The position numbers were made by a program, and so were the translations under genes. The notes under the pieces are model-generated. The model made no database searches. It saw only the letters and a program-made list of their open reading frames with translations, and had not been told where the DNA came from. A DNA stretch of 64,000 nt from Scilla litardierei (Eukaryota; Streptophyta; Magnoliopsida; Asparagales; Asparagaceae). Shown piece after piece: positions 11,059 to 20,752 of this stretch. How positions within the stretch are numbered: the stretch's first letter is position 1; each line of letters opens with the position of its first letter. The stretch lies in assembly GCA_030789695.1 (NCBI GenBank), contig CM061142.1, positions 799,479,258 through 799,543,257 on the forward strand, in the 5' to 3' direction.

Positions 11059-12861
11059 TCACGAGGAGGAGGCAGGATCTGCAGCGTCCGTGGGTCCAGT
11101 CGACGGAGTGGACTCAGGCTCTGCAGGGAGAAGAGGTGTCTCAACAGATGGAATCGTCGGGGCAGGAGTCGAGATCTCAGCAACAGGCGCAACAGCAGCA
11201 TGAGTCTCGACAGAAGCAGCAGCAGCAAATACATGAGCAGGCTCGGGAACTGGGTCAGCAGCAGGCTCAGAAGGCTGAAGAGCTGCAGCAGATGGCTCTG
11301 GAACACCGGAAGAGGTGGCAACTCCAGGAGCCGAAGAGGAAGTACCAGCAGCAGCAGTACCAGCAGAAGTGCCCTCGGGGGCACGAGTCGAAGCACGACA
11401 GAGCTCCTCAATGTCCTCCTCAGCCATCTCATCAAACTCCTCATCCTCAGACACGGAAGGAGGAAGCTCAACACCCATCTGACGAGCCATACGACAGACT
11501 ACCTCCTCGGTACGAGCCAAGCGGGACTCGTGACGACGAAGTATCCGTAGGACATCATCAAGGGTGGCAACGGGAGTGGCAGAGGCACTGGCAGAGGCAG
11601 GGACAGACGCAGAAGGTGTCGTCCTCTGAACGTGACGAAGAGCCGCAAGAGATTTCTTGACGGCCGTCGCATTCAGGGGAGGACCAAGGGGACGCTCATC
11701 GTCACGAGGCAACGTGACACGAAAATGACGAAACACGAGGGTCAACATGCATGGGAATGGGATATGAGCTGATTTATTGGACTTTCGAATACACTCGAAA
11801 GAGTCAATCTTATCGAGTATAATTCGAGCCCAATTAATCGAGCTCCCCATGAAGATCGCATAGATAAGCTTCAAAAATGGCTGGGAAGGTAAAGATGAGG
11901 AGCCGTACTTGGGAAGCAAGCACGACTTCAGAATCAGATTGAGGACCCACGCATTAGGCTTGAAAGATTTAGAAGGCACGCCAATCATGGCAGGAGGGAT
12001 CTGATGGAAAATCTCTGAAAGCATAGCCTGATCAAGAGAAGAAATATCATCTATCGAAATATCAGACGGAAGAAGGCCAGACGAAGAGATACCCAAAATC
12101 TCTCCTAAGATTTCCGCAGTGAGGACTATAGGAGTCCCCAAAACGGTCGTCTCAACAGAGTGGGTCTGATCGTACTGACCCCGGATCCTATTCGCATAGA
12201 AAAGCTTCACTAATCTAGGGTAGGGGTGAGGATTCGCCTTCGGGTCAAATCGAAGGTAATCGAGAAGACCCGACGACGACAGAAGATCAGCTAACCCTAT
12301 GAAGTCGCTAAACTGGACGAAATGCTCCAGAAGCAGCGGGCAATGTTCGATACGGTTATACGCCGCGAGACACAAAGGGTCATCGCGACATAAGGAAATA
12401 TCGACACCGCCCACCGGCATCGGACCCTTTCCCTTAGGCTTTCGAGTAGACGAACGAGGGTGGGTGCTAGACTCGGGATGACTAGGAGGAGTGTGTTCCC
12501 TATGAGTCTCAGTCTCGGGGTTATACTCCGTATCGGAATCGGTAGGAGTATGAAACGAAGAAGGAGAGGCAAGAGATTTGGCCTTCGGCTTAGGTTTGGG
12601 CTTGGGTTTGGGTTGACCTCTAGGTTTAGCGGTCGTCGTCCCCTTCTTCTTGAGAGGAGGCGAAGACGACGAAGGATGGGTGGTCTTGGCTCTACGCTTC
12701 GGAGGGGTTGGATGCTCGGGATCCGAAGAGATTGGATCAACGGTCATCGGAGAGGGGCTAGAGGGAGTGATCGGAATGCGTGTTCTTGCCATAGTCGAAG
12801 CAAGACACGGGACAAGGAGATCAAACGAAGAAGCCCTAGCCGAAAAAAAAAAAATAAACAA
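11059..12861 (-). CDS. E2 ORF3, Sirevirus extra/env-like ORF with a plant-transposon-associated domain
   Basis: An intact 600-codon frame downstream of pol. The first Met (12861) gives a hydrophobic lead MFIFFFSARASSF; the Met at 12792 (ACTATGGCAAG context, protein MARTRIPITPSS) fits a start codon better and is likely the true start. Residues from about 30 to 170 are low-complexity, Pro/Ser/Lys-rich. A globular middle follows, about residues 180-400 (DISLCRDDPLCLAAYNRI, then VKLFYANRIRG). It resembles the region found in many plant Gypsy and Copia extra ORFs and annotated as a putative plant transposon protein; that match is from memory. Then comes a short heptad segment (ESRLARTEEVVCRMARQMG) and an Ala/Pro/Glu-rich tail. 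No clear transmembrane anchor is seen outside the N-terminus, so a true envelope role is unsupported. Function unknown. Confidence 0.85.
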   Translation of the reverse strand: MFIFFFSARASSFDLLVPCLASTMARTRIPITPSSPSPMTVDPISSDPEHPTPPKRRAKTTHPSSSSPPLKKKGTTTAKPRGQPKPKPKPKPKAKSLASPSSFHTPTDSDTEYNPETETHREHTPPSHPESSTHPRSSTRKPKGKGPMPVGGVDISLCRDDPLCLAAYNRIEHCPLLLEHFVQFSDFIGLADLLSSSGLLDYLRFDPKANPHPYPRLVKLFYANRIRGQYDQTHSVETTVLGTPIVLTAEILGEILGISSSGLLPSDISIDDISSLDQAMLSEIFHQIPPAMIGVPSKSFKPNAWVLNLILKSCLLPKYGSSSLPSQPFLKLIYAIFMGSSINWARIILDKIDSFECIRKSNKSAHIPFPCMLTLVFRHFRVTLPRDDERPLGPPLNATAVKKSLAALRHVQRTTPSASVPASASASATPVATLDDVLRILRRHESRLARTEEVVCRMARQMGVELPPSVSEDEEFDEMAEEDIEELCRASTRAPEGTSAGTAAAGTSSSAPGVATSSGVPEPSAAALQPSEPAADPVPEPAHVFAAAASVETHAAVAPVAEISTPAPTIPSVETPLLPAEPESTPSTGPTDAADPASSS

Positions 12862-13140
12862 ACCCTAAGAACCCTAAGAACCCGAGCAAGCCCTAGCTCT
12901 AGGAAATGAAATCTAACCCTAGGAGGAGAGGAGATCACCTAGAATGAGGGGCCGACGGAGGAGATCGACAGAGATGGCCGGAAAAATGGCCGGAGATCGA
13001 TCGGAAGTCGAAGGGTTTCGAGGGAGGTCGGGGTTTTGAGCGGAGAGAGAAGAGATTTCGATCGATTAGAATGAAAATCGATCGACTAAACTGAGTTTAA
13101 GTCGGTCGATTTCGCAAAAGACCAAACAGCCCCTGGCACA
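12862..13140 (-). promoter_or_regulatory. E2 ORF3 leader with possible internal promoter
   Basis: Read on the minus strand this spacer is free of long ORFs and becomes strongly pyrimidine-rich (CTCTTCTCTCTCCGCTC near 13045, TCTCCTCTCCTCC near 12925). It looks like a plant 5' leader running up to the ORF3 ATG. The palindrome array lies directly upstream. No TATA box is obvious. That it starts a separate ORF3 transcript is inference. Confidence 0.4.
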
Positions 13141-13332
13141 ACTAGTCGGTCACAGTTCAAGCACTGACCGACTAGATCACGATCTAGTCGGTCGGTCAAT
13201 GAGCTTGAACCGACTAGTTGCAAACAGTGGCTGAATCCAAGAGTTACTGACAAGATTTAGTCGGTCTGTGTTCATTTACTGACCGACTAGATCTCAATCT
13301 AGTCGGTCGGTCACTGAACACGAACCGACTAA
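13141..13332. repeat. E2 internal palindrome array: two units
   Basis: Two further four-half-site units of the same CTAGTCGGTC/GACCGACTAG design as in the LTR, at about 13141-13217 and 13257-13332. They lie between the end of pol and the start of ORF3. Half-site sequence and internal spacing agree with the LTR units, while the spacer sequences differ. Confidence 0.93.
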
Positions 13333-13573
13333 AGAGTCAAAAACTCGAAAATCAAGTTCTCTCCACAAAACACTTGGACGATATATCGCAAAACTCTCAA
13401 TACTCATCTAAACTACCCCATTAAACGTCGAAATCTTAAATAGACATTGAGATACGATTTCGATCATAAATTCAAACAAATCACATAAAATTCTCAAAAA
13501 TTCTATAAATCTATCATGATTGAAATAACGCGAAATATAGAAGCATGCAAGATAATTGAATGAAATATGAATC
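13333..13573 (-). other. E2 spacer between pol and internal array
   Basis: AT-rich non-coding sequence immediately after the pol stop codon; nothing further recognised. Confidence 0.6.
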
Positions 13574-16500
13574 CTATATCTCGGATTCACCCATAATCCC
13601 CAATTCTCGACGCAACCGCACAAAGGAGTCCTCCTTTAGGGGTTTCGTGAAAATATCGGCGATTTGCTTTTGGGTTTCAACGTACACTAAAATGATGTCC
13701 TTTTTAGCAACATGATCATCTAAGAAATGGTGTCGGACATCTATGTGTTTCGATCGGGAATGGTGCACCGGATTCTTTGAAAGACAAATAGCACTTTGGT
13801 TATCCACCATGATAGGGCTAGTATCACAATGAATACCAAAATCCTTCAATGTGTGTCTCATCCAATGAACCTGGGCACAAGCGGCACCGGCGGCAATATA
13901 TTCCGCCTCGGTGGTTGAAAGTGAAACCGAATTTTGCTTCTTGGAAAACCAAGAGACAAGAGAATTTCCTAGAAAATGGCAAGTGCCACTAGTACTTTTC
14001 CTGTCGGATTTGCATCCCGCATAATCAGTGTCACTATATGAGACTAACTCATATGTGCTAGATCTCGGATAAAGTAATCCAAAATCTAAAGTGTAACTTA
14101 GATAGCGAAAAATACGCTTTACCGCTACTAAGTGAGACTCCTTAGGTTGAGACTGATAACGAGCACATATACATACGGCAAACATAATATCGGGCCTACT
14201 TGCGGTAAGATAAAGCAAACTACCTATCATACCTCGATATAGACGAATGTCTACATCCTTACCGCCCGTATCCTTGTCAAGATGCGTAGTCGTGCTCATA
14301 GGAGTCTTTTTCCCGGAGGCATTCTCCATTCCAAATCGCTTTAGCAACTCCACCGTGTACTTCGTTTGGTGGATGAAGATTGCATCGTTCATTTGGCGAA
14401 TTTGGAGACCTAAGAAATATTTGAGTTCGCCCATGTGGCTCATCTCAAATTGTTCCTTCATAACGTTAGAAAACTCTTCGCAAAGAGTGAAGTTAGTAGC
14501 ACCGAAAATGATATCATCAACATAAATTTGTACTAATAATATATCATTATTCACATGCTTAATAAAAAGTGTTGAATCGGCTTCGCCCATTTTAAAATTC
14601 AAATCCAAAAGAAAATTCTTTAGGCGATCATACCAAGCTCGAGGAGCTTGTCTCAAACCATAAAGAGCTTTCTTTAGTTTAAAAACGTGATTTGGAAATT
14701 TTTCATTTATGAAGCCCGGAGGTTGAGAAACGTAAACTTCCTCAACTACATCTCCGTTTAAAAATGCACTTTTAACATCCATTTGAAATAGTTTAAAATT
14801 CTTATGGCATGCAAAAGACAAAAGTAATCTAATTGATTCTAATCTAGCTACCGGAGCGAAGGATTCTTCGAAATCAATACCTTCCTCTTGTCGATAGCCT
14901 TGAGCTACTAACCGAGCTTTGTTCCGGACGACGACTTGGTTTTCGTCGGTTTTGTTCTTGAAAATCCACTTTGTCCCTATGACGGTGTGGTTCTTCGAAG
15001 GCAATGGAACAAGCTCCCACACTTCATTCCTCTCGAATTGAATGAGCTCCTCCTCCATGGCAAGGATCCAAGCACTATCTTCGCATGCTTCAACTATATT
15101 CTTTGGCTCTATCGATGAGACAAAGGCACAATTTGCGAAGTGGTGAACTTGCGATCTCGTCTTGACACTATCATAGATATTGCCAATGACTTGCTCATGG
15201 GGATGGTCACGAACCGAATGAAGCCGTTTGGGAATACCTTGATCACTAGGAACATTCTCAACAACTTCATTAGTTGGGTTAGTCTCAATAGAATCAATAG
15301 AATCATTAGACTTAGAATTATCAAACGAATCACATAAAACATCCAAAGAATCATTATCATTTGAAATTCTAGTTGGAACAAATCCTTCATTAAATGAGAC
15401 ATGAAGCGACTCCTCGATCGTTGAGGTTCGTTTGTTGAATATCCGGTATGCTTTGCTACGCGTAGAGTATCCAACAAAGATCCCCTCATCGGATCTTGGA
15501 TCGAATTTGTCCAAACAACCATATGTGTTCTTAATAAAACATTTCGAACCAAAAACACGAAAATGTTTAACTTGAGGCAACCTACCAAACAACAATTCAT
15601 AACAAGTTTGTTTAGTGCCGGGCCTCAAAAGTATTCTATTAAACACATAGCAAGCGGTGTGTACCGCTTCCGCCCAAAATTGATGGCCAAGTTGGCTATC
15701 ATCAAGCATAGTGCGAGCACACTCCACTAGCGTCCTATTCTTTCTCTCAACTACACCATTTTGAGGAGGTGCACGAGGGAAAGAGAAGGTGTGAGTAATA
15801 CCAACTTCATCACAAAATGTCTCAAAAGACTCATTCTCAAATTCACCTCCATGATCACTACGAATAGTGACAATGGTGGTTCCTAAGAGATTTTGTACTT
15901 TCTTAACAAAAATTGTGAAGTTTTCAAAAGCTTCATTTTTATTACACAATGAAAATACCCAAGTAAATCTTGAATAGTCATCTACGATGACAAGTCCATA
16001 CCTTGCATTTCCTAAGGAAGCTACTCTAGTTGGCCCAAATAAATCTAGATGTAATAGCTCTAGTGGCCGTTTTGTAGAGATGCTTTTCTTAGGTTTAAAT
16101 GAAGATTTAGGAAGCTTGCCGCGTTGACAACAATCACAAAAACTTTTCTTTTCAAAAACAAGCTTCGGAAAACCTTTAATAGAATTCAATTTTGAAAGCT
16201 TATATAGTGTTCCAAAGTTCACATGTCCAAAGCGTCGATGCCATAAGTGTTGTTCACTTGTGTTGGCAACGAGACATTGTTCATATGACTTAGGAAGATC
16301 CAAAATATAAATGTCTTTACGACGAGTTCCGGAAAATAATAATTTTTCATTATCCTTTCTTAAAATATGACACAATCCTTTCGCAAAGCTAACTTTGTAA
16401 CCTTTGTCACAAAGTTGGCTTATTGAAATGAGATTATGATTTAAACCACTAACAAGATAAACATCACTAATTAGGGGTTTAGAAGGGTTACCGACTTTAC

Positions 16501-16690
16501 CAACACCTATGATGGTTCCGCTCTCGTTGCCTCCAAATACGACGCGGTTTCCATTCGCAATGGGAACCACTCCGGAGAGCAAACGTGCGTCACCCGTCAT
16601 GTGTTTGGAACACCCGCTATCGAGTATCCAATTCCCTTTGGAGCTAAATTTAAATTTGTTGCTCCTTCCCTTTTTCTTTTCCTTGAGTAC
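13574..16690 (-). CDS. E2 pol: protease, integrase, reverse transcriptase, RNase H
   Basis: The open frame runs from 16690 (just after a TAG at 16693-16691) to 13574. The nominal ATG at 16600 lies inside the protease motif [14 protein letters not shown], so it is not the real start and the protein must come from a gag fusion or another route. In order: protease DSG; pre-integrase zinc region ([19 protein letters not shown]); integrase D,D,E ([31 protein letters not shown]); connection domain; reverse transcriptase with the YVDDIIFGA catalytic box; RNase H with [19 protein letters not shown] and the C-terminal [10 protein letters not shown]. All catalytic residues are present with no internal stop. 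The polyprotein converts the RNA genome to DNA and inserts it into the nuclear genome. Confidence 0.93.
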   Translation of the reverse strand, partial: VLKEKKKGRSNKFKFSSKGNWILDSGCSKHMTGDARLLSGVVPIANGNRVVFGGNESGTIIGVGKVGNPSKPLISDVYLVSGLNHNLISISQLCDKGYKVSFAKGLCHILRKDNEKLLFSGTRRKDIYILDLPKSYEQCLVANTSEQHLWHRRFGHVNFGTLYKLSKLNSIKGFPKLVFEKKSFCDCCQRGKLPKSSFKPKKSISTKRPLELLHLDLFGPTRVASLGNARYGLVIVDDYSRFTWVFSLCNKNEAFENFTIFVKKVQNLLGTTIVTIRSDHGGEFENESFETFCDEVGITHTFSFPRAPPQNGVVERKNRTLVECARTMLDDSQLGHQFWAEAVHTACYVFNRILLRPGTKQTCYELLFGRLPQVKHFRVFGSKCFIKNTYGCLDKFDPRSDEGIFVGYSTRSKAYRIFNKRTSTIEESLHVSFNEGFVPTRISNDNDSLDVLCDSFDNSKSNDSIDSIETNPTNEVVENVPSDQGIPKRLHSVRDHPHEQVIGNIYDSVKTRSQVHHFANCAFVSSIEPKNIVEACEDSAWILAMEEELIQFERNEVWELVPLPSKNHTVIGTKWIFKNKTDENQVVVRNKARLVAQGYRQEEGIDFEESFAPVARLESIRLLLSFACHKNFKLFQMDVKSAFLNGDVVEEVYVSQPPGFINEKFPNHVFKLKKALYGLRQAPRAWYDRLKNFLLDLNFKMGEADSTLFIKHVNNDILLVQIYVDDIIFGATNFTLCEEFSNVMKEQFEMSHMGELKYFLGLQIRQMNDAIFIHQTKYTVELLKRFGMENASGKKTPMSTTTHLDKDTGGKDVDIRLYRGMIGSLLYLTASRPDIMFAVCICARYQSQPKESHLVAVKRIFRYLSYTLDFGLLYPRSSTYELVSYSDTDYAGCKSDRKSTSGTCHFLGNSLVSWFSKKQNSVSLSTTEAEYIAAGAACAQVHWMRHTLKDFGIHCDTSPIMVDNQSAICLSKNPVHHSRSKHIDVRHHFLDDHVAKKDIILVYVETQKQIADIFTKPLKEDSFVRLRRELGIMGESEI

Positions 16691-16746
16691 CTAAAGATAG
16701 AAACTTCCATATCATGGTACCCAAGGTCATTGGGTCCAAGGGATTA
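16691..16746 (-). other. E2 gag-pol junction with stop and frame change
   Basis: The gag frame stops at TAA 16746-16744. Pol is in the -1 frame relative to gag but carries its own TAG at 16693-16691, so for about 54 nt neither frame is open. After the TAA the gag frame stays open almost to 16601. A single frameshift therefore cannot fuse gag to pol; read-through plus a shift, splicing, or two mutations would be needed. An A-rich GAAAAGAAAAAGGG run just downstream is a natural place for a one-base slip. Confidence 0.8.
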
Positions 16747-18984
16747 GACCTTTGGAAGCCAAGTCCAAGTGGACTTAGACTTCCCCACATAATTCTTACT
16801 ATGCACAACATCCGAAAAATAAGCATTCATATATATTTGTTTTTCGTCCATGCTTGTGTCCTTTGGGCTCCAAATAGTGAAAACTTTGGGAGCCATCATC
16901 CTATTGGGTGCATGCATGCGACGTTGATTTCTACGTGATGCATGTTGTGGATAGGCATACGGGACATGATGGAATGGTGCACGACGAGAATTATTCATAT
17001 GATGAGGTGGGTGTACATATGCATGTGTGGGAACACGTGCGTGAGGGTGTCTCACTTGGTGTGCACGTGCCCGGGAATGTGTTGCATAAAAATCATCATA
17101 AGTGTGAGACGGTGGAGTAGGACGTGTGTTCCTACGTGGCATGGAATTGGTGTACATAAAAGCATGCCCCTTCTTTGGAGGTCCACCCAATGTGGGTTTC
17201 TTTCCGAAAGAGGGTGTGGACGAGGTGAAAGCACCATTGGTAGATGAACTACCAATAGAGTGTTTGCTCCCACTCGTTGAGGCTTCGGAAGTTGGCCTAA
17301 CAAAAGTAGTGACCGACTTGGAAGAATTTCCCATCATATACCCCAAGCCAATGTGGTGTTTGGCCGGAAGTAAATCTTTTAGGATATTATCCAAATGGCC
17401 TTTACCCTTGTTGAATTCGTTGATTCGGCCCAATGTGTTCTCATATTTCTCTTTGAGAGAACGCAAGGAAGTATCCAAAGTGGATATTTGCGAAGTGAGC
17501 ACATAAACACGAGATTTAAGATTCTCGTTCTCAATACTCAAAGTCGAGTTTTGAGAAGTTAAATCCGCTATCTCATGTTCTTCCGCATCCTCAATGCTAA
17601 CATGTTCAAGTTTAGATTTGAGATTTACAATCTCATTTCTTAACTCTTCAACAACGGTGTCGTTGTTGGTGATGATAGTCTTAGGCGATGTTTGAATGCT
17701 AGCTAGGTCATCTTTTACCTTAGTATATCTATTTACTAACTTAGTATATTTTGACCAAAGTTGAGTGTTAGCATCCCTAAGATCATCCATCGTTACCTCA
17801 TCGCTTTCTTCATCACTATCATCGGAAGAGGAGGATCCTTGATCGTGCTCCTCTCTTGCCATGAAACACATGTGTGCTTGCTCCACGTGCTCATCGTCCG
17901 ACTCTCCGCTTGAGGAATCCTCGGAGTCGGTGAAGGTAGCTCCGACAAGTCCCTTCTTGTTTCCTTTCGTGTACTTCTTGGACTTGTCATACTTTGGCGC
18001 CTTCCACTTCTCCTTTTGCTTGTTTTGAGGACAATCCGCTTTGATGTGTCCTGGCTTATTGCATTTAAAGCACAAAGGTGGAGAGGCGTTAGTAGATGTA
18101 AACTTAGATTTTTGTTTGAAGTTACCCTTTCGGAAGAAGCGATTGAACTTCTTTGCCATGAGTGCAATGGATTCCATGTCCATTTCTTCTTCCGAGTTCT
18201 CATCATCGGTAGAGGTGGATGAAGCCGCCTTGAATGCAATCGCCTTTTTCTTAGGCGCATCTAGGTTCAAATATGACTTCATCTTTTCTTGTAGCTTCAC
18301 CTTGCTATCTTTGCGTACCTCATATGACATCAAAGTACCCATTAGTTGAACTACGGTATATTTGTCCATGTCATTACCTTCCTCGATGGCGAAGGTACGT
18401 TTTTCCCAAGAAGAGGGAAGTCCTTCAATAAGCTTTAAGCACTTCTCCTTTTGAGTGTAGATCTTGTCGAGGGCCTCTAACTCGTTTATTATGTCAACGA
18501 AACGAGCGTAATATTCTTTCATCTTCTCGCCCTGTTGCATATGAAACATTTCGTAATCTTTGGTTACGACTACGAGTTTAGAGTCTCTTACCCTACTCGT
18601 CCCTTCATGTAGAATGAGGAGGGAGTTCCAAATTTGATATGCACTCTTACATGTGCATATCTTATTGAAATCCTCGGGCTCCAATGCACATTGCAAGGCG
18701 TTCATTGCCTTGGCATTGCTTACCTCCGCGGCGACCTCCGCGGTAGTCCATTTCTCAAAATCTTCTTCTTCGGGTTCAATATACTCCTTCATTGTAGTTC
18801 TCCATAAAGATGCACTACGGAGGAAGGTTTCCATCCGACACTTCCAGTACCCGTAGTTGGTACCGTTGAAGAATGGAGGCCTCGTAGAGGAATGTCCTTC
18901 CATCACGGAAGATGCTCCTTCACGGTTCCTGAAGGTGTCATAGTTGGAAGGTGGACGCACGGTCTTGTTGTCGTTGGCAGACAT
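16744..18984 (-). CDS. E2 gag (Copia-type nucleocapsid polyprotein)
   Basis: A 746-codon frame starting at ATG 18984, twelve bases past the primer binding site. Residues of about 30-230 form the Copia gag domain (PPFFNGTNYGYWKCRMETFL, EGLPSSWEKR). A CCHC zinc knuckle CFKCNKPGHIKADC sits at about residues 302-315. Acidic Ser-rich patches follow (about 345-400), then a long predicted coiled coil (about 400-530, repeated leucines in LTSQNSTLSIENENLKSRV). The C-terminus is His/Arg/Pro-rich. This long coiled-coil gag fits Sireviruses. It builds the virus-like particle and binds the element RNA. Confidence 0.93.
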   Translation of the reverse strand: MSANDNKTVRPPSNYDTFRNREGASSVMEGHSSTRPPFFNGTNYGYWKCRMETFLRSASLWRTTMKEYIEPEEEDFEKWTTAEVAAEVSNAKAMNALQCALEPEDFNKICTCKSAYQIWNSLLILHEGTSRVRDSKLVVVTKDYEMFHMQQGEKMKEYYARFVDIINELEALDKIYTQKEKCLKLIEGLPSSWEKRTFAIEEGNDMDKYTVVQLMGTLMSYEVRKDSKVKLQEKMKSYLNLDAPKKKAIAFKAASSTSTDDENSEEEMDMESIALMAKKFNRFFRKGNFKQKSKFTSTNASPPLCFKCNKPGHIKADCPQNKQKEKWKAPKYDKSKKYTKGNKKGLVGATFTDSEDSSSGESDDEHVEQAHMCFMAREEHDQGSSSSDDSDEESDEVTMDDLRDANTQLWSKYTKLVNRYTKVKDDLASIQTSPKTIITNNDTVVEELRNEIVNLKSKLEHVSIEDAEEHEIADLTSQNSTLSIENENLKSRVYVLTSQISTLDTSLRSLKEKYENTLGRINEFNKGKGHLDNILKDLLPAKHHIGLGYMMGNSSKSVTTFVRPTSEASTSGSKHSIGSSSTNGAFTSSTPSFGKKPTLGGPPKKGHAFMYTNSMPRRNTRPTPPSHTYDDFYATHSRARAHQVRHPHARVPTHAYVHPPHHMNNSRRAPFHHVPYAYPQHASRRNQRRMHAPNRMMAPKVFTIWSPKDTSMDEKQIYMNAYFSDVVHSKNYVGKSKSTWTWLPKV

Positions 18985-18995
18985 AGCTGAGAATC

Positions 18996-19009
18996 TGGCT
19001 CTGATACCA
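18996..19009 (-). promoter_or_regulatory. E2 primer binding site for initiator tRNA-Met
   Basis: On the minus strand TGGTATCAGAGCCA lies two bases inside the 5' LTR end. This is complementary to the 3' end of plant initiator tRNA-Met and is the standard minus-strand primer site of plant Copia elements. Confidence 0.95.
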
Positions 19010-19749
19010 AATGTAATGCCCTACCAGCTACTGCACAAGTACTAGAGGGGGGGTGAATAGTACTTTAAAATAATAAGGCGTATAATTCCAAATTAAATTG
19101 CAAACAACCACCAAATCAATTTGCGGAAGCTTAAATTGAATGACAACAATGAAATTAACAAAGCAAACAAACGATGTTAATGGGTTCGGATCCACCCAAG
19201 TCTCCCCGACTTGTTCCCGGTGATCCTACGTCCCAACCACCCGGATCCCCTCCGGATACTTGAGTTAGAAACCCTAACTCAAGATTTCCACTATGAATAT
19301 CTTGTGAAAAACCTTCACAAGATCAAATCATACATGCAATGTCAAAGTGAATCCCACAACCCGGGATCACAAACTTCTCTCACAACCGAGAGAGCCAATA
19401 AGCAATATAAAGAGTTTAAATGAAATAAATACTCTTACCACAAAATCCTATACCTTGAGTTTTTCTTACCCAATAGGTGGAATGAAGGATTTGAGGAAGA
19501 TGAAGTCACCAAGCCCTAGCACCAAGGAAATGAGCAGCAATGGGTGCCTAGGGAAGAGTTGGAGACTTGGATCAAGCAATAGCTTGAAGAGCTCACCAAG
19601 AACAAGCTTCTCTCTAGATCTAGAAATGAGAGAGAATGGGTTTCTTGTGAGGAAGAGAGCTTTAGATTTGAGGGAGAATGGCTATCTCTTTAGAACTCAA
19701 TGAATCTCTTAATGGCAGCTCTATTTCAGATAGAAATGACCTAGGTTCG

Positions 19750-19757
19750 TATTTATA
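19750..19757 (-). promoter_or_regulatory. E2 TATA box
   Basis: TATAAATA on the minus strand, about 55 bp past the last palindrome unit and about 1 kb into the LTR. It would set the start of the genomic RNA, putting the array in the immediate upstream promoter region. Confidence 0.7.
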
Positions 19758-19811
19758 GGGTCCCATAAAAACAAGTTAGGTCATTCTCCAACGGATAGAA
19801 ATCTGTGAGAA

Positions 19812-20351
19812 TTAGTCGGTCAAAGAACAATCACTGACCGACTAGTTCATCAACTAGTCGGTCAGTCAAACAGCATGGACCGACTAAGAGCAGATCTGAG
19901 AAGAGATAGAATTTCAGACCTAGAAAACTAGTCGGTCCAAGAAGACTTTCTGACCGACTAGTTTCACAACTAGTCGGTCATCCAATGAACGTAGACCGAC
20001 TAAGAGGCAAAACAACATAGTCTGAAGGCAAGTTGACTTAGTCGGTCCAAGAACAAAAGTTGACCGACTAGATTGTCAACTAGTCGGTCATCAAACGTTC
20101 TTAGACCGACTAACGGTAAACAGTAGCTTAGGAGAATTTTAGAGTGAACAGTAAGTCACAACTAGTCGGTCAAAGAAGCATCACTGACCGACTAGTTCAC
20201 AAACTAGTCGGTCGGTGAGTCAACGTAGACCGACTAACTGTAAACAGTAAAGTCCAAGAAATTAACTGACAGAAACTAGTCGGTCCAAGAACAGTGGCCG
20301 ACCGACTAGATCACCATCTAGTCGGTCAGTACATGTTCTTGTACCAACTAA
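19812..20351. repeat. E2 5' LTR palindrome array
   Basis: Same five four-half-site units as 9191-9730, shifted by 10621 bp. No difference between the two copies was seen. Confidence 0.95.
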
Positions 20352-20752
20352 CATGCACAACAAAGTCCGAATCGAAGCGCGACGCTTCGAGGAAGTTAGA
20401 GTGAACTTGTGCAAGAATCCTAGAGCTACGAAATGAGCGTAATGAAGATAGAAACGTAAGATATACTCAAGGCTTAACATTCTATCAATCGAAACTAAAA
20501 GACTATAAATAAAACCTTAATAAACGGTCTTCAATAGCTTCGATTGAATCTTCATATTTTCCAAAGCGTCGCAAGAGCTTCAACGAAGCTTTAGGCATGA
20601 ATATGAGCTTTTGGAAGTGTTGAGATGTCGCTTTGAATATTCTCGTGAAATTGGCGACGATCTCCAATACTGCGCTCACAAATTGTTAGTTCATGAATTA
20701 TTTATGTTTGCTCATCATCCAAAACCAAATCCGGGGAGTCCAATATTCAACA

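Larger units (their letters stand above)
8391..20752 (-). mobile_element. E2: young full-length Sirevirus-like Copia retrotransposon
   Basis: Two LTRs of 1741 bp (8391-10131 and 19012-20752) read the same at every position I compared, with a constant offset of 10621. They are flanked by AAACA at 8386-8390 and at 20753-20757. Reading on the minus strand the order is 5' LTR, tRNA-Met primer site, gag, pol, palindrome array, ORF3, multiple purine tracts, 3' LTR. All catalytic motifs in pol are present. The empty site survives in the right LTR of L near 26790, which runs GGGGAAGAGACGGACGG with no insertion. The only obvious lesions are at the gag-pol junction. Confidence 0.97.
19012..20752 (-). 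repeat. E2 5' LTR
   Basis: It reads as identical to 8391-10131 over 1741 bp. As the upstream LTR for a minus-strand element it holds the working promoter. Its array lies at 19812-20351, and a TATA box at 19757-19750 follows on the transcribed strand. Confidence 0.97.

Noticed and set aside
11035..11660. Plus-strand Ser/Arg- and Gln-rich ORFs
   Set aside because: They are antisense to the intact ORF3 of E2; the SR/Q look comes from reading Ala/Pro/Ser codons on the other strand.
12297..12909. Arg-rich ORFs on both strands
   Set aside because: Shadows of the Pro/Lys-rich N-terminal part of ORF3 in other frames.
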